A stretch of DNA of 64,000 bases, taken from positions 17,665 through 81,664 of the forward strand of contig NZ_WOAC01000021.1 in NCBI RefSeq assembly GCF_009749525.1, given 5' to 3'. How positions within the stretch are numbered: position 1 is the first letter of the stretch; each line of letters begins with the position of its first letter. The notes below the pieces were generated by a model that saw only the letters and a program-made list of their open reading frames with translations, was not told where the DNA came from and searched no databases. Below are positions 47,203-57,432 of the stretch, in pieces. A program made the translations under genes and the position numbers. This DNA comes from Mesorhizobium xinjiangense (GTDB lineage Bacteria > Pseudomonadota > Alphaproteobacteria > Rhizobiales > Rhizobiaceae).

Positions 47203-47523
47203 GTGAATGCGATGAATTCCTTGCGCCTGCCGGCTGCCGCAGCAATTGCCTTGAGCGCGGCGGCGTTTCTCGGCGGCTGCGTCAGCGATCCCGAACCGGA
47301 CCAGATGGCGCGCACCAACCTCAAGACCGCACCGGCCGACTTGCAACTCCTGTGCGCCAACGCTGCAGCGACGTCCACCGGCGTCGAGGACACCAAGGTG
47401 CTGCCGCTGCGCTCCCGTCAGCTCGATTCCGGAACGTATCAGGTCGATCTCGATGCTGGCGGAACCATGATGAGCTGCATTATCGATGGTGAGGGGAACG
47501 TGCAGTCGGTGCAGCCGTCCTGA
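47203..47523 (+). CDS. Small lipoprotein of unknown function
   Basis: A 106-aa predicted lipoprotein. The signal peptide ends in the lipobox LGGC (Cys at about residue 26), followed by Val-Ser-Asp, which suggests outer-membrane sorting. Two more Cys (LLCANAAAT and MSCIIDG) could form a disulfide. The mature domain is short and beta-rich (SGTYQVDLDAGGTMMSCIIDGEG). The GTG at 47203 follows GAGGGG at 8 nt; ATG 47212 is possible. It follows the L,D-transpeptidase by 35 nt and may be co-transcribed. Confidence 0.75.
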   Translation: MNAMNSLRLPAAAAIALSAAAFLGGCVSDPEPDQMARTNLKTAPADLQLLCANAAATSTGVEDTKVLPLRSRQLDSGTYQVDLDAGGTMMSCIIDGEGNVQSVQPS

Positions 47524-47530
47524 GGCGGTT

Positions 47531-47557
47531 GAAACGGCCGGTCGGCCCGGCCGTTTC
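47531..47557. terminator. Terminator-like hairpin between convergent genes
   Basis: An 11-bp perfect stem (GAAACGGCCGG with CCGGCCGTTTC) and 5-nt loop lies between the lipoprotein and BA14K genes, 7 nt after the former stop. The T-tracts are weak. Confidence 0.6.
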
Positions 47558-47581
47558 GCCTTTGCCCCGCAGGACACCGCG

Positions 47582-48097
47582 TCAGTAGTAGGGTGAGACG
47601 CAGGCTCTGCGCGGCCCATTATAGGGCTGGAACGTGTTGTCCGACGCACGGTATGACCGGTAGCGGTTGTAGCACCAGTTGACATGCGATTGGCTCAGCC
47701 GGCGCACGCGATAGTCCGTCCGTGGGGGCTGGGCGAGCGCTCCGCCGATGATGGCACCGGCGACGAAGGCGCCGGCAGGAAACCACCAGTCGTTATATCT
47801 GCGGTAGCCTGGACGGTAGTGGCGATAGCCACGATGGCCGCGATAGTAGTAGCGGTTGCCGCGCCGCACGACATAGCGATCGCCGCGATGGCCACGGTGG
47901 CGATAATAGTGGCGCCGCGGGCCATGCCGACGATACTGCCCACGTCCGTGGCGGCGATGCTGCACCTTTGTGACCTGGCCCTCGACCGCCGCTGGCTTGC
48001 CCGGATAGAGCGGCGCCGCCTGGACCGGCACGAGTGTCGTCGCGCCGACCGAAAACGCCAGCACGCTCGCACAAAGCCCGGATAAGAGCTTCCTCAT
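47582..48097 (-). CDS. BA14K family protein
   Basis: A 171-aa exported protein with signal peptide ([27 protein letters not shown]). The middle is extremely rich in His, Arg, Tyr and Gly ([20 protein letters not shown] and similar runs), then a hydrophobic segment [18 protein letters not shown], and a C-terminal BA14K domain ([18 protein letters not shown], then [15 protein letters not shown]) with two Cys. BA14K is a Brucella surface antigen with lectin-like activity; family members are common in Rhizobiales. AAGGAG precedes the ATG at 48097; the longer TTG start is less likely. Confidence 0.87.
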   Translation of the reverse strand: MRKLLSGLCASVLAFSVGATTLVPVQAAPLYPGKPAAVEGQVTKVQHRRHGRGQYRRHGPRRHYYRHRGHRGDRYVVRRGNRYYYRGHRGYRHYRPGYRRYNDWWFPAGAFVAGAIIGGALAQPPRTDYRVRRLSQSHVNWCYNRYRSYRASDNTFQPYNGPRRACVSPYY

Positions 48098-48263
48098 ATC
48101 GGATCTCCTTGCTCTTGTGCGTCCCTTCCGTGGCAAACGTTTCAGGCAACGATCGGTTGCGGTTGCTCCACCATGTCTGCCGGCCGCAACTGTAGCGGTG
48201 CCGCAGCCACTTGCAAAGCGGGGTCGTGCCGCCAGGTGTCATCCTGCGGCGCGACGCCGCGCA

Positions 48264-49394
48264 TCAGCCGGAAATCAGCGAGACCGTGCCGCCCGGATGG
48301 CGCTCGACCCGGCCCGCCAGTTCAAGCTCCAACAGCACGATGAGAACCTGGGCCGTGGCGAGCCCTGTATGGCGGATGATCTCGTCGACACCGGTGGGCG
48401 TGGGACTCAAGGCTTCAAGGATCCTTGCACGGTCGTCGTCGCCGGGCGGCGGTGTCGCCGAAAGATCGGTCGGCTCCTCCAAAGTGTCGGCCGGCGGCAG
48501 CGGCTTGCCGATGAGCGGTGCCACCTGCTCGATGATGTCGCGTGTCTCGGTGACGAGGAGGGCGCCATCCTTGAGAAGGCCGTTCGTTCCTTTCGAGCGC
48601 GGATCGAGCGGCGAGCCGGGCACGGCAAAGACCAGCCGCCCCATCTCGCCGGCCAGCCGGGCGCTGATGAGCGAGCCGGAGCGCAGCGCCGCCTCCACCA
48701 CGAGGAGCCCGTGCGCCATGCCGGCGATCAGCCGGTTGCGGCGTGGAAAGTCGCGCGCCCGCGGTTCCCAGCCCATCGGCATTTCGGTGACAATCACCCC
48801 GCGTTCGGGAATCGCCTCATAGAGTTGCCGGTTCTCGGCCGGGTAGGGCACGTCGATGCCGCCGGCGAGAACGGCGATCGTGCCCGTGTCGAGGCTGCCT
48901 TGATGGGCCGCTGCGTCGACCCCGCGCGCCAGACCGGACACGATGCCGAATCCCTCGCGGCCCAGTTCGGCGGCAAAATGTTTCGCCAGTTTGATGCCGG
49001 ACAGCGAGGCGTTGCGTGCGCCCACGATGGCGACCGTCGGCAAGGCGAACACGGATGCCTCGCCCTTGATCGCCAGCAGCGGCGGCGGCTGGTCCATCAT
49101 GCTCAGCAGGGGCGGATAGTCGGCTTCGCCCAGCGCGACGAAACGCGCCTCCGCCCGCGTGGCCGTGGCCAGTTCGGCCTCAGCCTCCTCGGAGGAGGGG
49201 ATCGACGGGATGCGCGATGCGCCGCCGCGCCGTGCCAGGTCGGGCAGGGCGTCGAGCGCCGCCGCCGCCGATCCGAACCGGTTGATGAGATCGCGAAAGG
49301 TCGCCGGTCCCACATTCTCCGTGCGGATGAGCCGCAGCCAATTGAGCCGCTGCCCGTCGCTCAGCCTGCGCGCGCCGCGGCCGGCCGGGTTCAC
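48264..49394 (-). CDS. dprA: DNA-processing protein DprA
   Basis: A 376-aa DprA (Smf) that loads RecA on incoming single-stranded DNA during transformation. An N-terminal SAM-like helical part ([29 protein letters not shown]) precedes the Rossmann fold with [67 protein letters not shown] and [12 protein letters not shown]. The C-terminal winged helix ([20 protein letters not shown]) is present. The GTG start at 49394 overlaps the plsY stop (GTGA). The 120-residue N-terminal frame extension is antisense-like and rejected. Confidence 0.95.
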   Translation of the reverse strand: MNPAGRGARRLSDGQRLNWLRLIRTENVGPATFRDLINRFGSAAAALDALPDLARRGGASRIPSIPSSEEAEAELATATRAEARFVALGEADYPPLLSMMDQPPPLLAIKGEASVFALPTVAIVGARNASLSGIKLAKHFAAELGREGFGIVSGLARGVDAAAHQGSLDTGTIAVLAGGIDVPYPAENRQLYEAIPERGVIVTEMPMGWEPRARDFPRRNRLIAGMAHGLLVVEAALRSGSLISARLAGEMGRLVFAVPGSPLDPRSKGTNGLLKDGALLVTETRDIIEQVAPLIGKPLPPADTLEEPTDLSATPPPGDDDRARILEALSPTPTGVDEIIRHTGLATAQVLIVLLELELAGRVERHPGGTVSLISG

Positions 49395-50005
49395 CCCTTG
49401 GCTCCGATGCGCGATTCGGTTCCCGAGAGGAGCCTTTGGATGTTGGCCCGGTGTTTTGCGATGACGATGAGGCTCATCAGCAGGAAGAGCCCGGCCGGAT
49501 GAATGAGACCCATGAGCCACAGCGCCAGCGGCACCGCGACCGCGGCAGTCAGCGCGGCCAGCGAGGAATAGCGGGTGAGAGTGGCGACGGCGAGCCAGAC
49601 CACGGCGAAGACAAGCGCACCCTGCCAGGCTGTCGCGATCAGCACGCCGAGATAGGTGGCGACGCCCTTGCCGCCCTTGAAGCCGATCCAGACAGGGAAA
49701 AGATGGCCGAGAAAAGCACCCAACCCCGCGGCGAGCGCTGTTTCCGGCCCCCAATATGCGGCAACCAGCACCGCTGCCGCGCCCTTCAATGCATCGAGCG
49801 CCAGGGTCAGTGCGGCCAGCTTCCTGCTGCCGGTCCGCAGCACGTTGGTCGCGCCGATATTGCCCGAGCCGATCGTGCGCACATCACCCAGGCCGGCCGC
49901 CCGGGTGAGGAGGAGGCCGAAGGGTATCGAGCCGAGCAGATAGCCGAAGACCAGCGCAGCCAGAAGATAGGGCAGCGCAAGCTGCCAATGGATTGGATCG
50001 GACAT
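49391..50005 (-). CDS. plsY: Glycerol-3-phosphate acyltransferase PlsY
   Basis: A 204-aa inner-membrane acyltransferase with about five to seven helices, which makes lysophosphatidic acid from acyl-phosphate and glycerol-3-phosphate. The three PlsY motifs are seen: [34 protein letters not shown] (split here as [18 protein letters not shown]), [17 protein letters not shown], and the C-terminal [13 protein letters not shown]. Met 50005 follows GGGAGG. It is translationally coupled to dprA and follows pyrC' by 17 nt on the same strand. Confidence 0.94.
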   Translation of the reverse strand: MSDPIHWQLALPYLLAALVFGYLLGSIPFGLLLTRAAGLGDVRTIGSGNIGATNVLRTGSRKLAALTLALDALKGAAAVLVAAYWGPETALAAGLGAFLGHLFPVWIGFKGGKGVATYLGVLIATAWQGALVFAVVWLAVATLTRYSSLAALTAAVAVPLALWLMGLIHPAGLFLLMSLIVIAKHRANIQRLLSGTESRIGAKG

Positions 50006-50022
50006 CGAACGCCTCCCGCACG

Positions 50023-51309
50023 TCAGATGGAAAACACTGTGCTGCCGGCAACCATCGTTTGCAAGACCCGGCCTTGCAGACGCGCTCCCTCGAAGCACGT
50101 GTTCTTGGAGCGCGAGCGGATGTCGGCCTCGCGCACGATCCACGGTTCGTCGAGGTCGACTATCGCGAGATCGGCGGGCGAGCCAGGCTTCAAGGTGCCG
50201 CCAGGCAGGCCAAAACGTCGCGCCGGCGCCGTCGACAGGAGCTCGATGACGCGCAGCAGCGTCAGTTCGTCGTTGTGGTAAAGGCGCAAGGCCGCCGCCA
50301 GCAGCGTTTCAAGGCCGATCGCCCCGTCCGCGGCATCGGCAAAGGGCAGCCTCTTGGTGTCGACATCCTGGGGATCGTGCGAGGAGACGATAAGGTCGAT
50401 CGTGCCGTCGCGCACGGCCTCGATCATCGCCTGGCGATCCTCTTCCGAGCGCAGTGGCGGCGACAGGCGGAAAAACGTGCGGTATTCGCCGACATCGTTT
50501 TCATTCAGCGACAGATGGTTGATCGAGACGCCGGCCGTGACGTTTGCGCCGTCACCCTTGGCGCGCGCGATCGCGGCGGCGGAAAGCGCGGTCGATATCT
50601 TGGCCGCATGATAGCGCCCGCCTGTCAGCCGGGCCAGCAGCAGGTCGCGCTCAAGCGGGATCGCCTCGGCCTCGCGCGGAATGCCTGGCAGGCCGAGCCA
50701 GCTCGCCAGAAGCCCTTCGTTCATCACGCCCGCCGAGGCAAGGGTGCGGTCCTGTGTCTCGTGCGCAATCACGGCATCGAAATCGCGCGCATAGGTCAGC
50801 GCACGCCGCATCACCAGCGGGTTGGCGATCGTGTTGCGGCCGTCAGTCAGCGCAACCGCGCCGGCGCCGCGCAACAAGCCGAATTCGCTCAGCTCGCGTC
50901 CCTCCAGTCCACGCGTGATGGCGGCTGCCGGATAGACGTTGACGAGCGAGGTATCGCGCGCCGTGCGCAGGACGAACTCCACCAGCGCAACGTCGTCTAT
51001 GACGGGCAAGGTGTCCGGCATCATGATGAACGAGGTAACGCCGCCGGCCGCCGCCGCCATGCTGGCCGAGGCGATCGTCTCGCGATGCTCGGCGCCCGGC
51101 TCGCCGACATGAACCCGTCCGTCGACCAACCCCGGGATCAGCGACTTGCCGGCGCAGTCGACAACCTGCGCGCCGTCCGGAGCGCCCTGATTGGCGGCAT
51201 CGGCGCCGGCCGCGACGATTGTCTTGCCGTCGACGATGACCGTGCCGCGCTCGTCCAGCCCACGCGAGGGATCGACGATGCGCGCCTGCTCGAAGACCGT
51301 GACGCTCAT
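50023..51309 (-). CDS. pyrC': Dihydroorotase-like protein, probably catalytically inactive (PyrC')
   Basis: A 428-aa class I dihydroorotase homologue. The fold is clear ([45 protein letters not shown]), but key positions are changed. The metal motif D-x-H-x-H-x-R-E-P-G reads [10 protein letters not shown]: first His is Arg65 and the substrate Arg is Gly69. The catalytic TDHAPH reads SSHDPQ (309-314), losing the Asp. It overlaps pyrB by 4 nt. In Pseudomonas such an inactive PyrC' is required for assembly of active aspartate carbamoyltransferase, and the same role is inferred here. A true dihydroorotase should be encoded elsewhere. Confidence 0.88.
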   Translation of the reverse strand: MSVTVFEQARIVDPSRGLDERGTVIVDGKTIVAAGADAANQGAPDGAQVVDCAGKSLIPGLVDGRVHVGEPGAEHRETIASASMAAAAGGVTSFIMMPDTLPVIDDVALVEFVLRTARDTSLVNVYPAAAITRGLEGRELSEFGLLRGAGAVALTDGRNTIANPLVMRRALTYARDFDAVIAHETQDRTLASAGVMNEGLLASWLGLPGIPREAEAIPLERDLLLARLTGGRYHAAKISTALSAAAIARAKGDGANVTAGVSINHLSLNENDVGEYRTFFRLSPPLRSEEDRQAMIEAVRDGTIDLIVSSHDPQDVDTKRLPFADAADGAIGLETLLAAALRLYHNDELTLLRVIELLSTAPARRFGLPGGTLKPGSPADLAIVDLDEPWIVREADIRSRSKNTCFEGARLQGRVLQTMVAGSTVFSI

Positions 51310-52271
51310 GCCGTGCGTCCTTGCGGATTACGGCGCGGATCGAGCAGGGCCTCCATCACGGCCATGCGTACGGCGACCCCCATTTCGACCTGTTCCTGGA
51401 TCATGCTTTGCGGTCCGTCCGCCATCTGAGAGGCGATCTCGACGCCGCGGTTCATCGGGCCGGGATGCATGACCAGCGCCCCCTCATTGGCCAGTTTGAG
51501 CTTTTCGGCGTCGAGACCGAAATAGCGGAAATATTCGCGCACCGAGGGCACCAGCGCTCCGGCCATGCGCTCGCGCTGCAGACGCAGCATCATCACCACG
51601 TCAGCGCCTTTCAGCCCGTCTGCCATGGTGTTGAAGACTTCGGCGCCCATCTTTTCGATGCCGACCGGCAACAGCGTCGAGGGCGCGACAACGCGCACGT
51701 TGGCGCCGAGCGCGTTGAGCAGGATGATGTTGGAGCGGGCGACGCGCGAATGCAGGATGTCGCCGCAGATCGCCACTGTCAGGCGGCCGACCTGGCCCTT
51801 GGCGCGGCGGATGGTCAATGCGTCGAGCAGCGCCTGGGTGGGGTGCTCATGCGCGCCGTCGCCGGCGTTGACAACCGAGCATGTCACCTTCTGCGCCAGA
51901 AGGGCGGCGGCCCCTGCCGATGCGTGGCGGATGACGAGAATGTCCGGGCGCATGGCGTTGAGCGTCATGGCCGTGTCGATCAGCGTTTCGCCCTTCTTGA
52001 CCGAGGAGGAGGCCACAGACATGTTCATCACGTCGGCGCCGAGCCGCTTTCCGGCCAGCTCGAAGGAGGATTGGGTGCGCGTCGACGCTTCGTAGAAGAG
52101 ATTGATCTGGGTACGCCCGCGCAAGCTGGAGGTTTTCTTCTCCGACTGGCGCGAAATGGCCACGGCCGCGTCGGCGCGGTCGAGGAGCAGGTCGATGTCG
52201 TGCGGGGACAGACCCTTGATGCCAAGCAGGTGGCGGTGGGGAAAAAGGGGAAAGGCCGGGTGCGGATTCAT
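51306..52271 (-). CDS. pyrB: Aspartate carbamoyltransferase catalytic subunit
   Basis: A 321-aa ATCase catalytic chain for the committed step of pyrimidine synthesis. The carbamoyl-phosphate site [20 protein letters not shown], the 80s loop [16 protein letters not shown], the [11 protein letters not shown] segment, [18 protein letters not shown] and the C-terminal [12 protein letters not shown] are intact. No pyrI regulatory subunit is adjacent. The stop overlaps the ATG of the pseudo-dihydroorotase, matching the pyrBC' arrangement of class A ATCase. Confidence 0.95.
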   Translation of the reverse strand: MNPHPAFPLFPHRHLLGIKGLSPHDIDLLLDRADAAVAISRQSEKKTSSLRGRTQINLFYEASTRTQSSFELAGKRLGADVMNMSVASSSVKKGETLIDTAMTLNAMRPDILVIRHASAGAAALLAQKVTCSVVNAGDGAHEHPTQALLDALTIRRAKGQVGRLTVAICGDILHSRVARSNIILLNALGANVRVVAPSTLLPVGIEKMGAEVFNTMADGLKGADVVMMLRLQRERMAGALVPSVREYFRYFGLDAEKLKLANEGALVMHPGPMNRGVEIASQMADGPQSMIQEQVEMGVAVRMAVMEALLDPRRNPQGRTA

Positions 52272-52463
52272 CTTAAAGCGCTGCTATAGGCGCATGTCCG
52301 GCTTGCCGCAAGCGCTGAGACGCGTCAAACCGTTTTCTCCACCGGCCTTTTTCGTCGGCGGGCAGGGGTGTTAAGCGTGAGGCGGGCGGGGCGGAAATTC
52401 CTCGCGCGGGCGGCAGGGCCTGCGCTATAAGCCGAGGCGCAAATCGGAAACGGAGAGTGTTGC

Positions 52464-54092
52464 GTGACGCACGAGGTAACCAACCAGACACCATCGATCT
52501 GGGGCTCGAACGCCTGGCGCGGCGATCCTCTGCTCGTGCAGCTGTCCGAGGACTTTTCCGAACCGGTGCGCAAGGATCTCGACGCCGTCGGCCGCTTTGT
52601 CATGTCGGCGGAAGCGCAGGATCTGGCGCGGCTGGCCAACACCGAGACGCCGAAGCTGAAAACGCATGACCGGCAGGGCAATCGCCTCGACCTCGTCGAG
52701 TTTCACCCAGCCTATCATGCCTTGATGCGCCGCTCGATTGCCAATGGCCTGCATTGTTCGGTGTGGGAGAACGGAGAGGCCGAAGCCGGGCGCCGCCATC
52801 AGATACGCGCGGCGCGCTTCTACCTGACGGCGGAGCTCGAATGCGGTCACCTGTGCCCTCTCACCATGACCAACGCGTCGCTTGCCGCGCTGATGGCCTC
52901 GCCGAAGCTCTTTCGCGAGTGGGCCCCGCGCGTGACCACGCGCAAATATGACCAGTCGCAGAAACCGCCGGTCGAAAAGGCCGGGCTCACCCTCGGCATG
53001 GGCATGACCGAGAAGCAGGGCGGCACCGACGTGCGCGCCAACACGACCAAGGCCGAGCGCAGCAGCAACGGATTCTACCGCATCACCGGGCACAAGTGGT
53101 TCATGTCGGCGCCGATGTGCGATGCCTTCCTCGTCCTGGCGCAAGCCTCCGAAGGCCTGTCGTGCTTCCTGGTGCCGCGGCTGCTGAGCGACGGGCAGGG
53201 CAACGGCTTCCGCTTCCAGCGGCTCAAGGACAAGCTGGGCAACCGCTCCAACGCCTCCTGCGAGGTCGAATTCGCCGGGGCCGTCGGCGAAGTCGTCGGC
53301 GAGCCTGGAGCCGGCGTGAAGACGATCATGGACATGGTGACGCTGACCCGGCTCGATTGTGCCCTGGCGTCGTCGGGCATCATGCGGGCCGGCCTCGCCG
53401 AGGCGGTGCACCATGCCCGCCATCGTCTGGTGTTCGGCAAGACCCTGGTCGACCAGCCGGTGATGCAGCGCGTGCTCGCCGACATGGCGCTCGACGTTGC
53501 CGGGGCGACCGCGCTGTCGTTCCGCCTGGCGCGCGCCTTCGACGAGGCGGCCGACAGCCGGGGCGACGCCGCCTTTGCCCGCGCCATGACCCCGGTCGTG
53601 AAATACTGGGTGTGCAAGATCGCGCCGCCGCTGCTTTACGAGGCGATGGAATGCCTTGGCGGCAACGGTTATGTCGAGGAGGCGCCGCTGGCGCGCTACT
53701 ATCGCGAGGCGCCGGTCAACGCCATCTGGGAGGGCTCTGGCAATGTGATGGCGCTCGACGTGCTGCGCGTGCTCAAGAGCGGCCCGTCGCTGTTCGAAGA
53801 GGTGCTTGCCGGCATCGACCGCGATCTGGGAACGCCCGGCAAGGGCACGACGGACGTGTTGCGCGCGGCGATCGAGGTCGCCCAGACCGACGAGGGCTCG
53901 GCGCGCATCCTGACGGAGCAACTGGCGCTCGCCGCAGCCGCCGCCGAACTCAGGCGGCTCGGCGCCGGCCGCATTGCGGATGCCTTCATCGAGACGCGCC
54001 TTGCCGGCCAGTGGCGCGGCACCTACGGCATGATCACCGCGCGCCACGACCCGCGCATGATCATCGACACGCTCTATCCCGAGGTGATGTAG
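52464..54092 (+). CDS. AidB-type acyl-CoA dehydrogenase
   Basis: A 542-aa flavoprotein of the AidB branch of the acyl-CoA dehydrogenase family, linked in E. coli to the alkylation response and DNA binding. N-terminal TPSIWGSNAWRGDPLLVQL is AidB-like. Dehydrogenase motifs include GMTEKQGGTDVRANTT, ITGHKWFMSAPMCDAFLVLA, FGKTLVDQPVMQRVLADMA and ECLGGNGYVEEAPLARYYREAPV. The GTG at 52464 follows GGAGAG. The 3' end overlaps the convergent AEC transporter gene by 19 nt. Confidence 0.9.
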   Translation: MTHEVTNQTPSIWGSNAWRGDPLLVQLSEDFSEPVRKDLDAVGRFVMSAEAQDLARLANTETPKLKTHDRQGNRLDLVEFHPAYHALMRRSIANGLHCSVWENGEAEAGRRHQIRAARFYLTAELECGHLCPLTMTNASLAALMASPKLFREWAPRVTTRKYDQSQKPPVEKAGLTLGMGMTEKQGGTDVRANTTKAERSSNGFYRITGHKWFMSAPMCDAFLVLAQASEGLSCFLVPRLLSDGQGNGFRFQRLKDKLGNRSNASCEVEFAGAVGEVVGEPGAGVKTIMDMVTLTRLDCALASSGIMRAGLAEAVHHARHRLVFGKTLVDQPVMQRVLADMALDVAGATALSFRLARAFDEAADSRGDAAFARAMTPVVKYWVCKIAPPLLYEAMECLGGNGYVEEAPLARYYREAPVNAIWEGSGNVMALDVLRVLKSGPSLFEEVLAGIDRDLGTPGKGTTDVLRAAIEVAQTDEGSARILTEQLALAAAAAELRRLGAGRIADAFIETRLAGQWRGTYGMITARHDPRMIIDTLYPEVM

Positions 54093-55012
54093 CCGACCGC
54101 CGTCAGCACGGCCGGAATGGTCAGGAAGGAGACGGCCGTCTGCAGCGTCGTCACGGCGGCGTAAAGCTCGGCATCGCCGCCCAATTGCCGCGCCAGAAGG
54201 TAGCCGTTCATCGCCGTCGGTACGGCGCCGCACAGCGCCAGATAGAGGAGTTCGTCGCCCTGGACGCCGAACAGCAGAGCCAGCGCGATCAGGAGCATGG
54301 GAAACAATCCGAGCTTGAGCAGGACCGGCAGCCAGATGGCGAAGCGCGCGCTCGCCATGTCGGCCGGCCTTAACCCGGCGCCGATCGCCAGGAGGCCCAT
54401 GCCGAGCGCGGCCCGCCCGACAAGGTCGAGTGCGAGGTTGAAGGGCGGATAGAGGCTGCCGAGGGAAAATCGCGCAACCAGTGCCGCCAGCGTTGCCAGG
54501 ATGAGCGGATTGGTGGCGATCGTGCGGGCGATACGCGGCCATTTGGCCGAACTGTCGGCGAAGCGCGTCACCACGACCACCGATTCAATATTGATCGGAA
54601 TGATCATCACCGCCATGACCAGCGCCACGACAGCCATGCCTTCCGGCGCGAAGAGCTTTTCGGCTACCGCCAGCGCCATGAACCCGTTCCAGCGCACCGA
54701 TGTCTGAAAGATCGACGAGAATTCTCGCGGTGAGACCAACTTGCCGCGCTTGAGAAACGGCCACAGCGCTATCGTGCCGAGCCCCATGAGCGCGACGGCA
54801 ACGATGAGGGCCGCCATCATCCGGTCGAGCTGCAAGTCGGAGAAATCCGCGTTGAGGATCGTCGTGAAGAGCAGCACGGGGTAGAGAAACCAGTAGCAGA
54901 TCTGCTCCAGGCCCGGCCATGCCGTGTCGTCGATGATGGGCGCCCGGCGCAGCAGGTTGCCGGCGACGATCAGCAGGAAGATGGGCAAAATGCTTTCGAA
55001 TATGGCAAACAT
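54074..55012 (-). CDS. AEC-family (auxin efflux carrier) transporter
   Basis: A 312-aa inner-membrane protein with about ten helices in two five-helix halves, of the AEC family, which exports or exchanges small organic acids such as malonate or malate. N-terminal FAIFESILPIFLLIVAGNLLRR and the first-half GLEQICYWFLYPVLLFTTIL are typical; the second half has LGMGLLAIGAGLRPADM and a charged-poor C-terminal TVAVSFLTIPAVLTAVGY-like helix. Substrate unknown. Convergent with the acyl-CoA dehydrogenase, with overlapping ends. Confidence 0.87.
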   Translation of the reverse strand: MFAIFESILPIFLLIVAGNLLRRAPIIDDTAWPGLEQICYWFLYPVLLFTTILNADFSDLQLDRMMAALIVAVALMGLGTIALWPFLKRGKLVSPREFSSIFQTSVRWNGFMALAVAEKLFAPEGMAVVALVMAVMIIPINIESVVVVTRFADSSAKWPRIARTIATNPLILATLAALVARFSLGSLYPPFNLALDLVGRAALGMGLLAIGAGLRPADMASARFAIWLPVLLKLGLFPMLLIALALLFGVQGDELLYLALCGAVPTAMNGYLLARQLGGDAELYAAVTTLQTAVSFLTIPAVLTAVGYITSG

Positions 55013-55223
55013 GAAACGGCCTTGTGGGAAATCTCGACCCGAGATGCGTTGTGCCTATCTCATTGCCGGACATTCGCAAAGCACCGCCGGCGGCATGCTG
55101 CGGCGGAAGGGCCAAGCGCGGGTGGGGCAGGCGGCATGGGCGCAGGCATTGCGTTAACCATGTCCTTTAACCTTAATGAATGGTTGACGTTGCCGGCTCC
55201 GGCCGGAGCCGTCACTCTTGGGC

Positions 55224-55805
55224 ATGGAGATGGCCCGACTCATCGTCAACAGGACCCTGGCGCTGCTCGTTGCCGCCTATTGGTCCGTCTTTTTCGCCCT
55301 GCTGGCGCTCGGGGCCACGGCAGCGCCGGGGCGGGGGAGTGTGCGGGCGGAACTCGCGCTCTCGCCCGCCGATCAGGTGGGCATCGCGGCGGCGGCGCTT
55401 GGGCCGTTCGGCCCGGCAATCCTGGCGAGCGCCTGCGCCATTGTCTGCGCGCTGTTCGCCTGGGCGTTTCTTACGATCCTGCTGGATTGCGAAAAAAGGG
55501 CCGTCGGTCCGCTTAACGTCATGCGCCAGGCCGTGTGCGCCGCCCTGGCGCTGCTCATGGCGACATCCCTGCTCGGCGCCTTCGGTGAAGGCGGCGGCGT
55601 GCTGCTGGCCCATTGCCTGCTGCAGATCCTGGCGCTTCTGGCCTGCCATTTTGCGGCGCAATTCGAATTGCGCCGCGGCGGCTTCACCAGACGCGCGGCC
55701 GACAAAAGCGAGGATGCGGCACGGCTGCTCGCCGTCGGCGCGGCCCATGATTCCCTGCTCAACCGGCTTTGGAAGGCGGAGACACGCTCCGGAAAGGTGT
55801 TGTGA
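55224..55805 (+). CDS. Hypothetical membrane protein
   Basis: A protein of about 193 aa with four hydrophobic segments (near [61 protein letters not shown] and [20 protein letters not shown]) and a soluble basic/acidic C-terminal tail. No family recognised. ATG 55224 is chosen; a second Met two codons later and a TTG at 55218 are alternatives without clear ribosome-binding sites. The stop (TGATG) overlaps the next gene, so the two small membrane proteins probably form a unit. Confidence 0.65.
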   Translation: MEMARLIVNRTLALLVAAYWSVFFALLALGATAAPGRGSVRAELALSPADQVGIAAAALGPFGPAILASACAIVCALFAWAFLTILLDCEKRAVGPLNVMRQAVCAALALLMATSLLGAFGEGGGVLLAHCLLQILALLACHFAAQFELRRGGFTRRAADKSEDAARLLAVGAAHDSLLNRLWKAETRSGKVL

Positions 55806-56116
55806 TGCGCTATATCGTGATCTTTTGGGCGCTGCCGCTCGGACTGTTCTGGGGCTGGTACTTCCTGTCCTACCACGACATCAATTTCGGCATGCTGTTC
55901 TTCTCGCGCGTCCTGCACGACGAAGTGTTCCGCATCTATGGGCAGATCCTCGGCATGGATCCGGCGACGCTGCCGCCGCTGGTGGCGCGTGCTTGTATCG
56001 TCGACACGCTCATCATTTCGGCAATCCTGGCCTTCCGCCGCCGGCGCGCCATCCTTGCCTGGATGCGCAATCTGCGTGCGCGCTATTCGGGCGAGGAAGC
56101 GGCGCCGAGCGCCTGA
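55805..56116 (+). CDS. Small membrane protein, rhizobial conserved type (possibly DUF6105)
   Basis: A 103-aa protein with an N-terminal aromatic-rich hydrophobic segment ([21 protein letters not shown]), a middle [21 protein letters not shown], a second hydrophobic helix ([18 protein letters not shown]) and a basic tail. It resembles a conserved small protein of Mesorhizobium-like genomes, recalled as DUF6105 but not verified. ATG 55805 overlaps the previous stop. Its last 34 nt overlap the 3' end of ruvX on the opposite strand. Confidence 0.7.
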   Translation: MRYIVIFWALPLGLFWGWYFLSYHDINFGMLFFSRVLHDEVFRIYGQILGMDPATLPPLVARACIVDTLIISAILAFRRRRAILAWMRNLRARYSGEEAAPSA

Positions 56117-56568
56117 AGCCGGTCGAGCACGCCCTGCAGGATAAAGGCGGCGGCGGCCGAATCGACGCGCGCGCTGCGCTTCTTGCGGGAAACATCCATC
56201 TCGATCAGGGCCCGCTCGGCGGCGACGGTCGACAGGCGCTCATCCCAGAACAGGAAGGGCAGGTCGGTCAACCGCCCCATGTTGCGCACGAAGGCGCGGC
56301 TGGACTGGACCCGAGGACCCTCGCTGCCGTCCATGTTGACCGGCAGCCCCATGACCACAGCGGCGACATCGTCGCGCTGCAGCGCCTCCATCAGCGTTGC
56401 CGCGTCGCGCGTGAACTTGCGCCGCATGATGACGGGGCGCGGATGAGCGAATTGCAGCCCGAGATCGGAAACGGCAAGTCCGATGGTCTTTTCGCCGAGG
56501 TCGAGCGCGGCCAGTGTGCGGCCTGGCGCGAGGACGGGGGGCAGATCCTCAACCTCAATCACCGCCAT
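56083..56568 (-). CDS. ruvX: Holliday junction resolvase-like / pre-16S rRNA nuclease
   Basis: A 161-aa RNase H-like protein of the YqgF/RuvX family, needed for 16S rRNA 5' maturation and proposed to resolve Holliday junctions. The active site is built from [17 protein letters not shown] (Asp), [16 protein letters not shown] (near Glu region) and [15 protein letters not shown], with the C-terminal [16 protein letters not shown]sp. GGGAAGG precedes ATG 56568. It is convergent with the small membrane protein gene and divergent from the UPF0173 gene. Confidence 0.92.
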   Translation of the reverse strand: MAVIEVEDLPPVLAPGRTLAALDLGEKTIGLAVSDLGLQFAHPRPVIMRRKFTRDAATLMEALQRDDVAAVVMGLPVNMDGSEGPRVQSSRAFVRNMGRLTDLPFLFWDERLSTVAAERALIEMDVSRKKRSARVDSAAAAFILQGVLDRLQALGAASSPE

Positions 56569-56652
56569 CCGGAAGCCTTCCCTTTCATCTTGTCTCGTCG
56601 CCGTCCTATGGTAGTGGAGCGCAGCCGAAGAAGCACGCAAGGAGAGAACGCC

Positions 56653-57360
56653 ATGAAGCTCACCTGGTACGGTCATTCCGCATTCCGCATCGAGGCCGCG
56701 GACGCAACCATCCTCATCGATCCCTTTCTGACCGGCAATCCGTCCTGGGACAAGGGCTGGGAGGATGCCGCCGAAGGCGTGACCCATGTTCTCCTGACAC
56801 ATGGCCATAACGATCATGTCGGCGACGCGCTGGCCATCCTGAAGAAGACAGGCGCCATGCTGGTGGCGAATTTCGAGATCTGCATGTACATGGTCGGCCA
56901 GGGCGTCGACCAGAGCAAGATCAACCCCGGCAATCATGGCGGCACGGTCGATTGCGGCGGCTTCACCACCACGTTTGTCCAGGCGCTGCATTCCTCGTCA
57001 TTCGGGGCCGATGACGGGACCAACACCTATCTCGGCAATCCGGCCGGGTTGATCCTGCATTTCCATGGCGAGCGGACGCTCTACCACATGGGCGACACCG
57101 ACATCTTTTCCGACATGGCGCTGATCAACGAGCTACACCAGCCGCAGATCGGCCTCGTGCCGGTCGGCGACCGCTTCACCATGGGCGGCGCCGTGGCCGC
57201 GCTGGCCTGCCGGCGTTTCTTCGATTTCGAAACGGTGATCCCCTGCCATTTCGGATCCTTCCCGATCATCGACCAGTCGGCCGACAAGTTCGTCGATGGC
57301 ATGGCCGGGGCGGGAGCCGATGTGCTGACGCCGTCCGTCGGCGAAGCGATCGAGCTTTGA
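56653..57360 (+). CDS. UPF0173 metallo-beta-lactamase-fold hydrolase
   Basis: A 235-aa metal-dependent hydrolase of the UPF0173 group. The N-terminal [14 protein letters not shown] and [10 protein letters not shown] are diagnostic; metal ligands lie in [12 protein letters not shown], in HSSSFG, in [11 protein letters not shown] and in the late [10 protein letters not shown]. Substrate unknown. GGAGAG precedes the ATG. The reading frame is open for about 1.5 kb upstream because of high GC, but homology starts at this Met. Confidence 0.92.
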   Translation: MKLTWYGHSAFRIEAADATILIDPFLTGNPSWDKGWEDAAEGVTHVLLTHGHNDHVGDALAILKKTGAMLVANFEICMYMVGQGVDQSKINPGNHGGTVDCGGFTTTFVQALHSSSFGADDGTNTYLGNPAGLILHFHGERTLYHMGDTDIFSDMALINELHQPQIGLVPVGDRFTMGGAVAALACRRFFDFETVIPCHFGSFPIIDQSADKFVDGMAGAGADVLTPSVGEAIEL

Positions 57361-57432
57361 CGTCATCCTCAGATAGTTGCGCCGGCGCAGCCGGCCCGCT
57401 ATAGCGCGCTGACACGCCTTCCGGAGAGTTCC

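Noticed and set aside
55180..56652. Long in-frame extension upstream of the UPF0173 hydrolase
   Set aside because: It overlaps other genes in different frames, and homology and the ribosome-binding site start at 56653.
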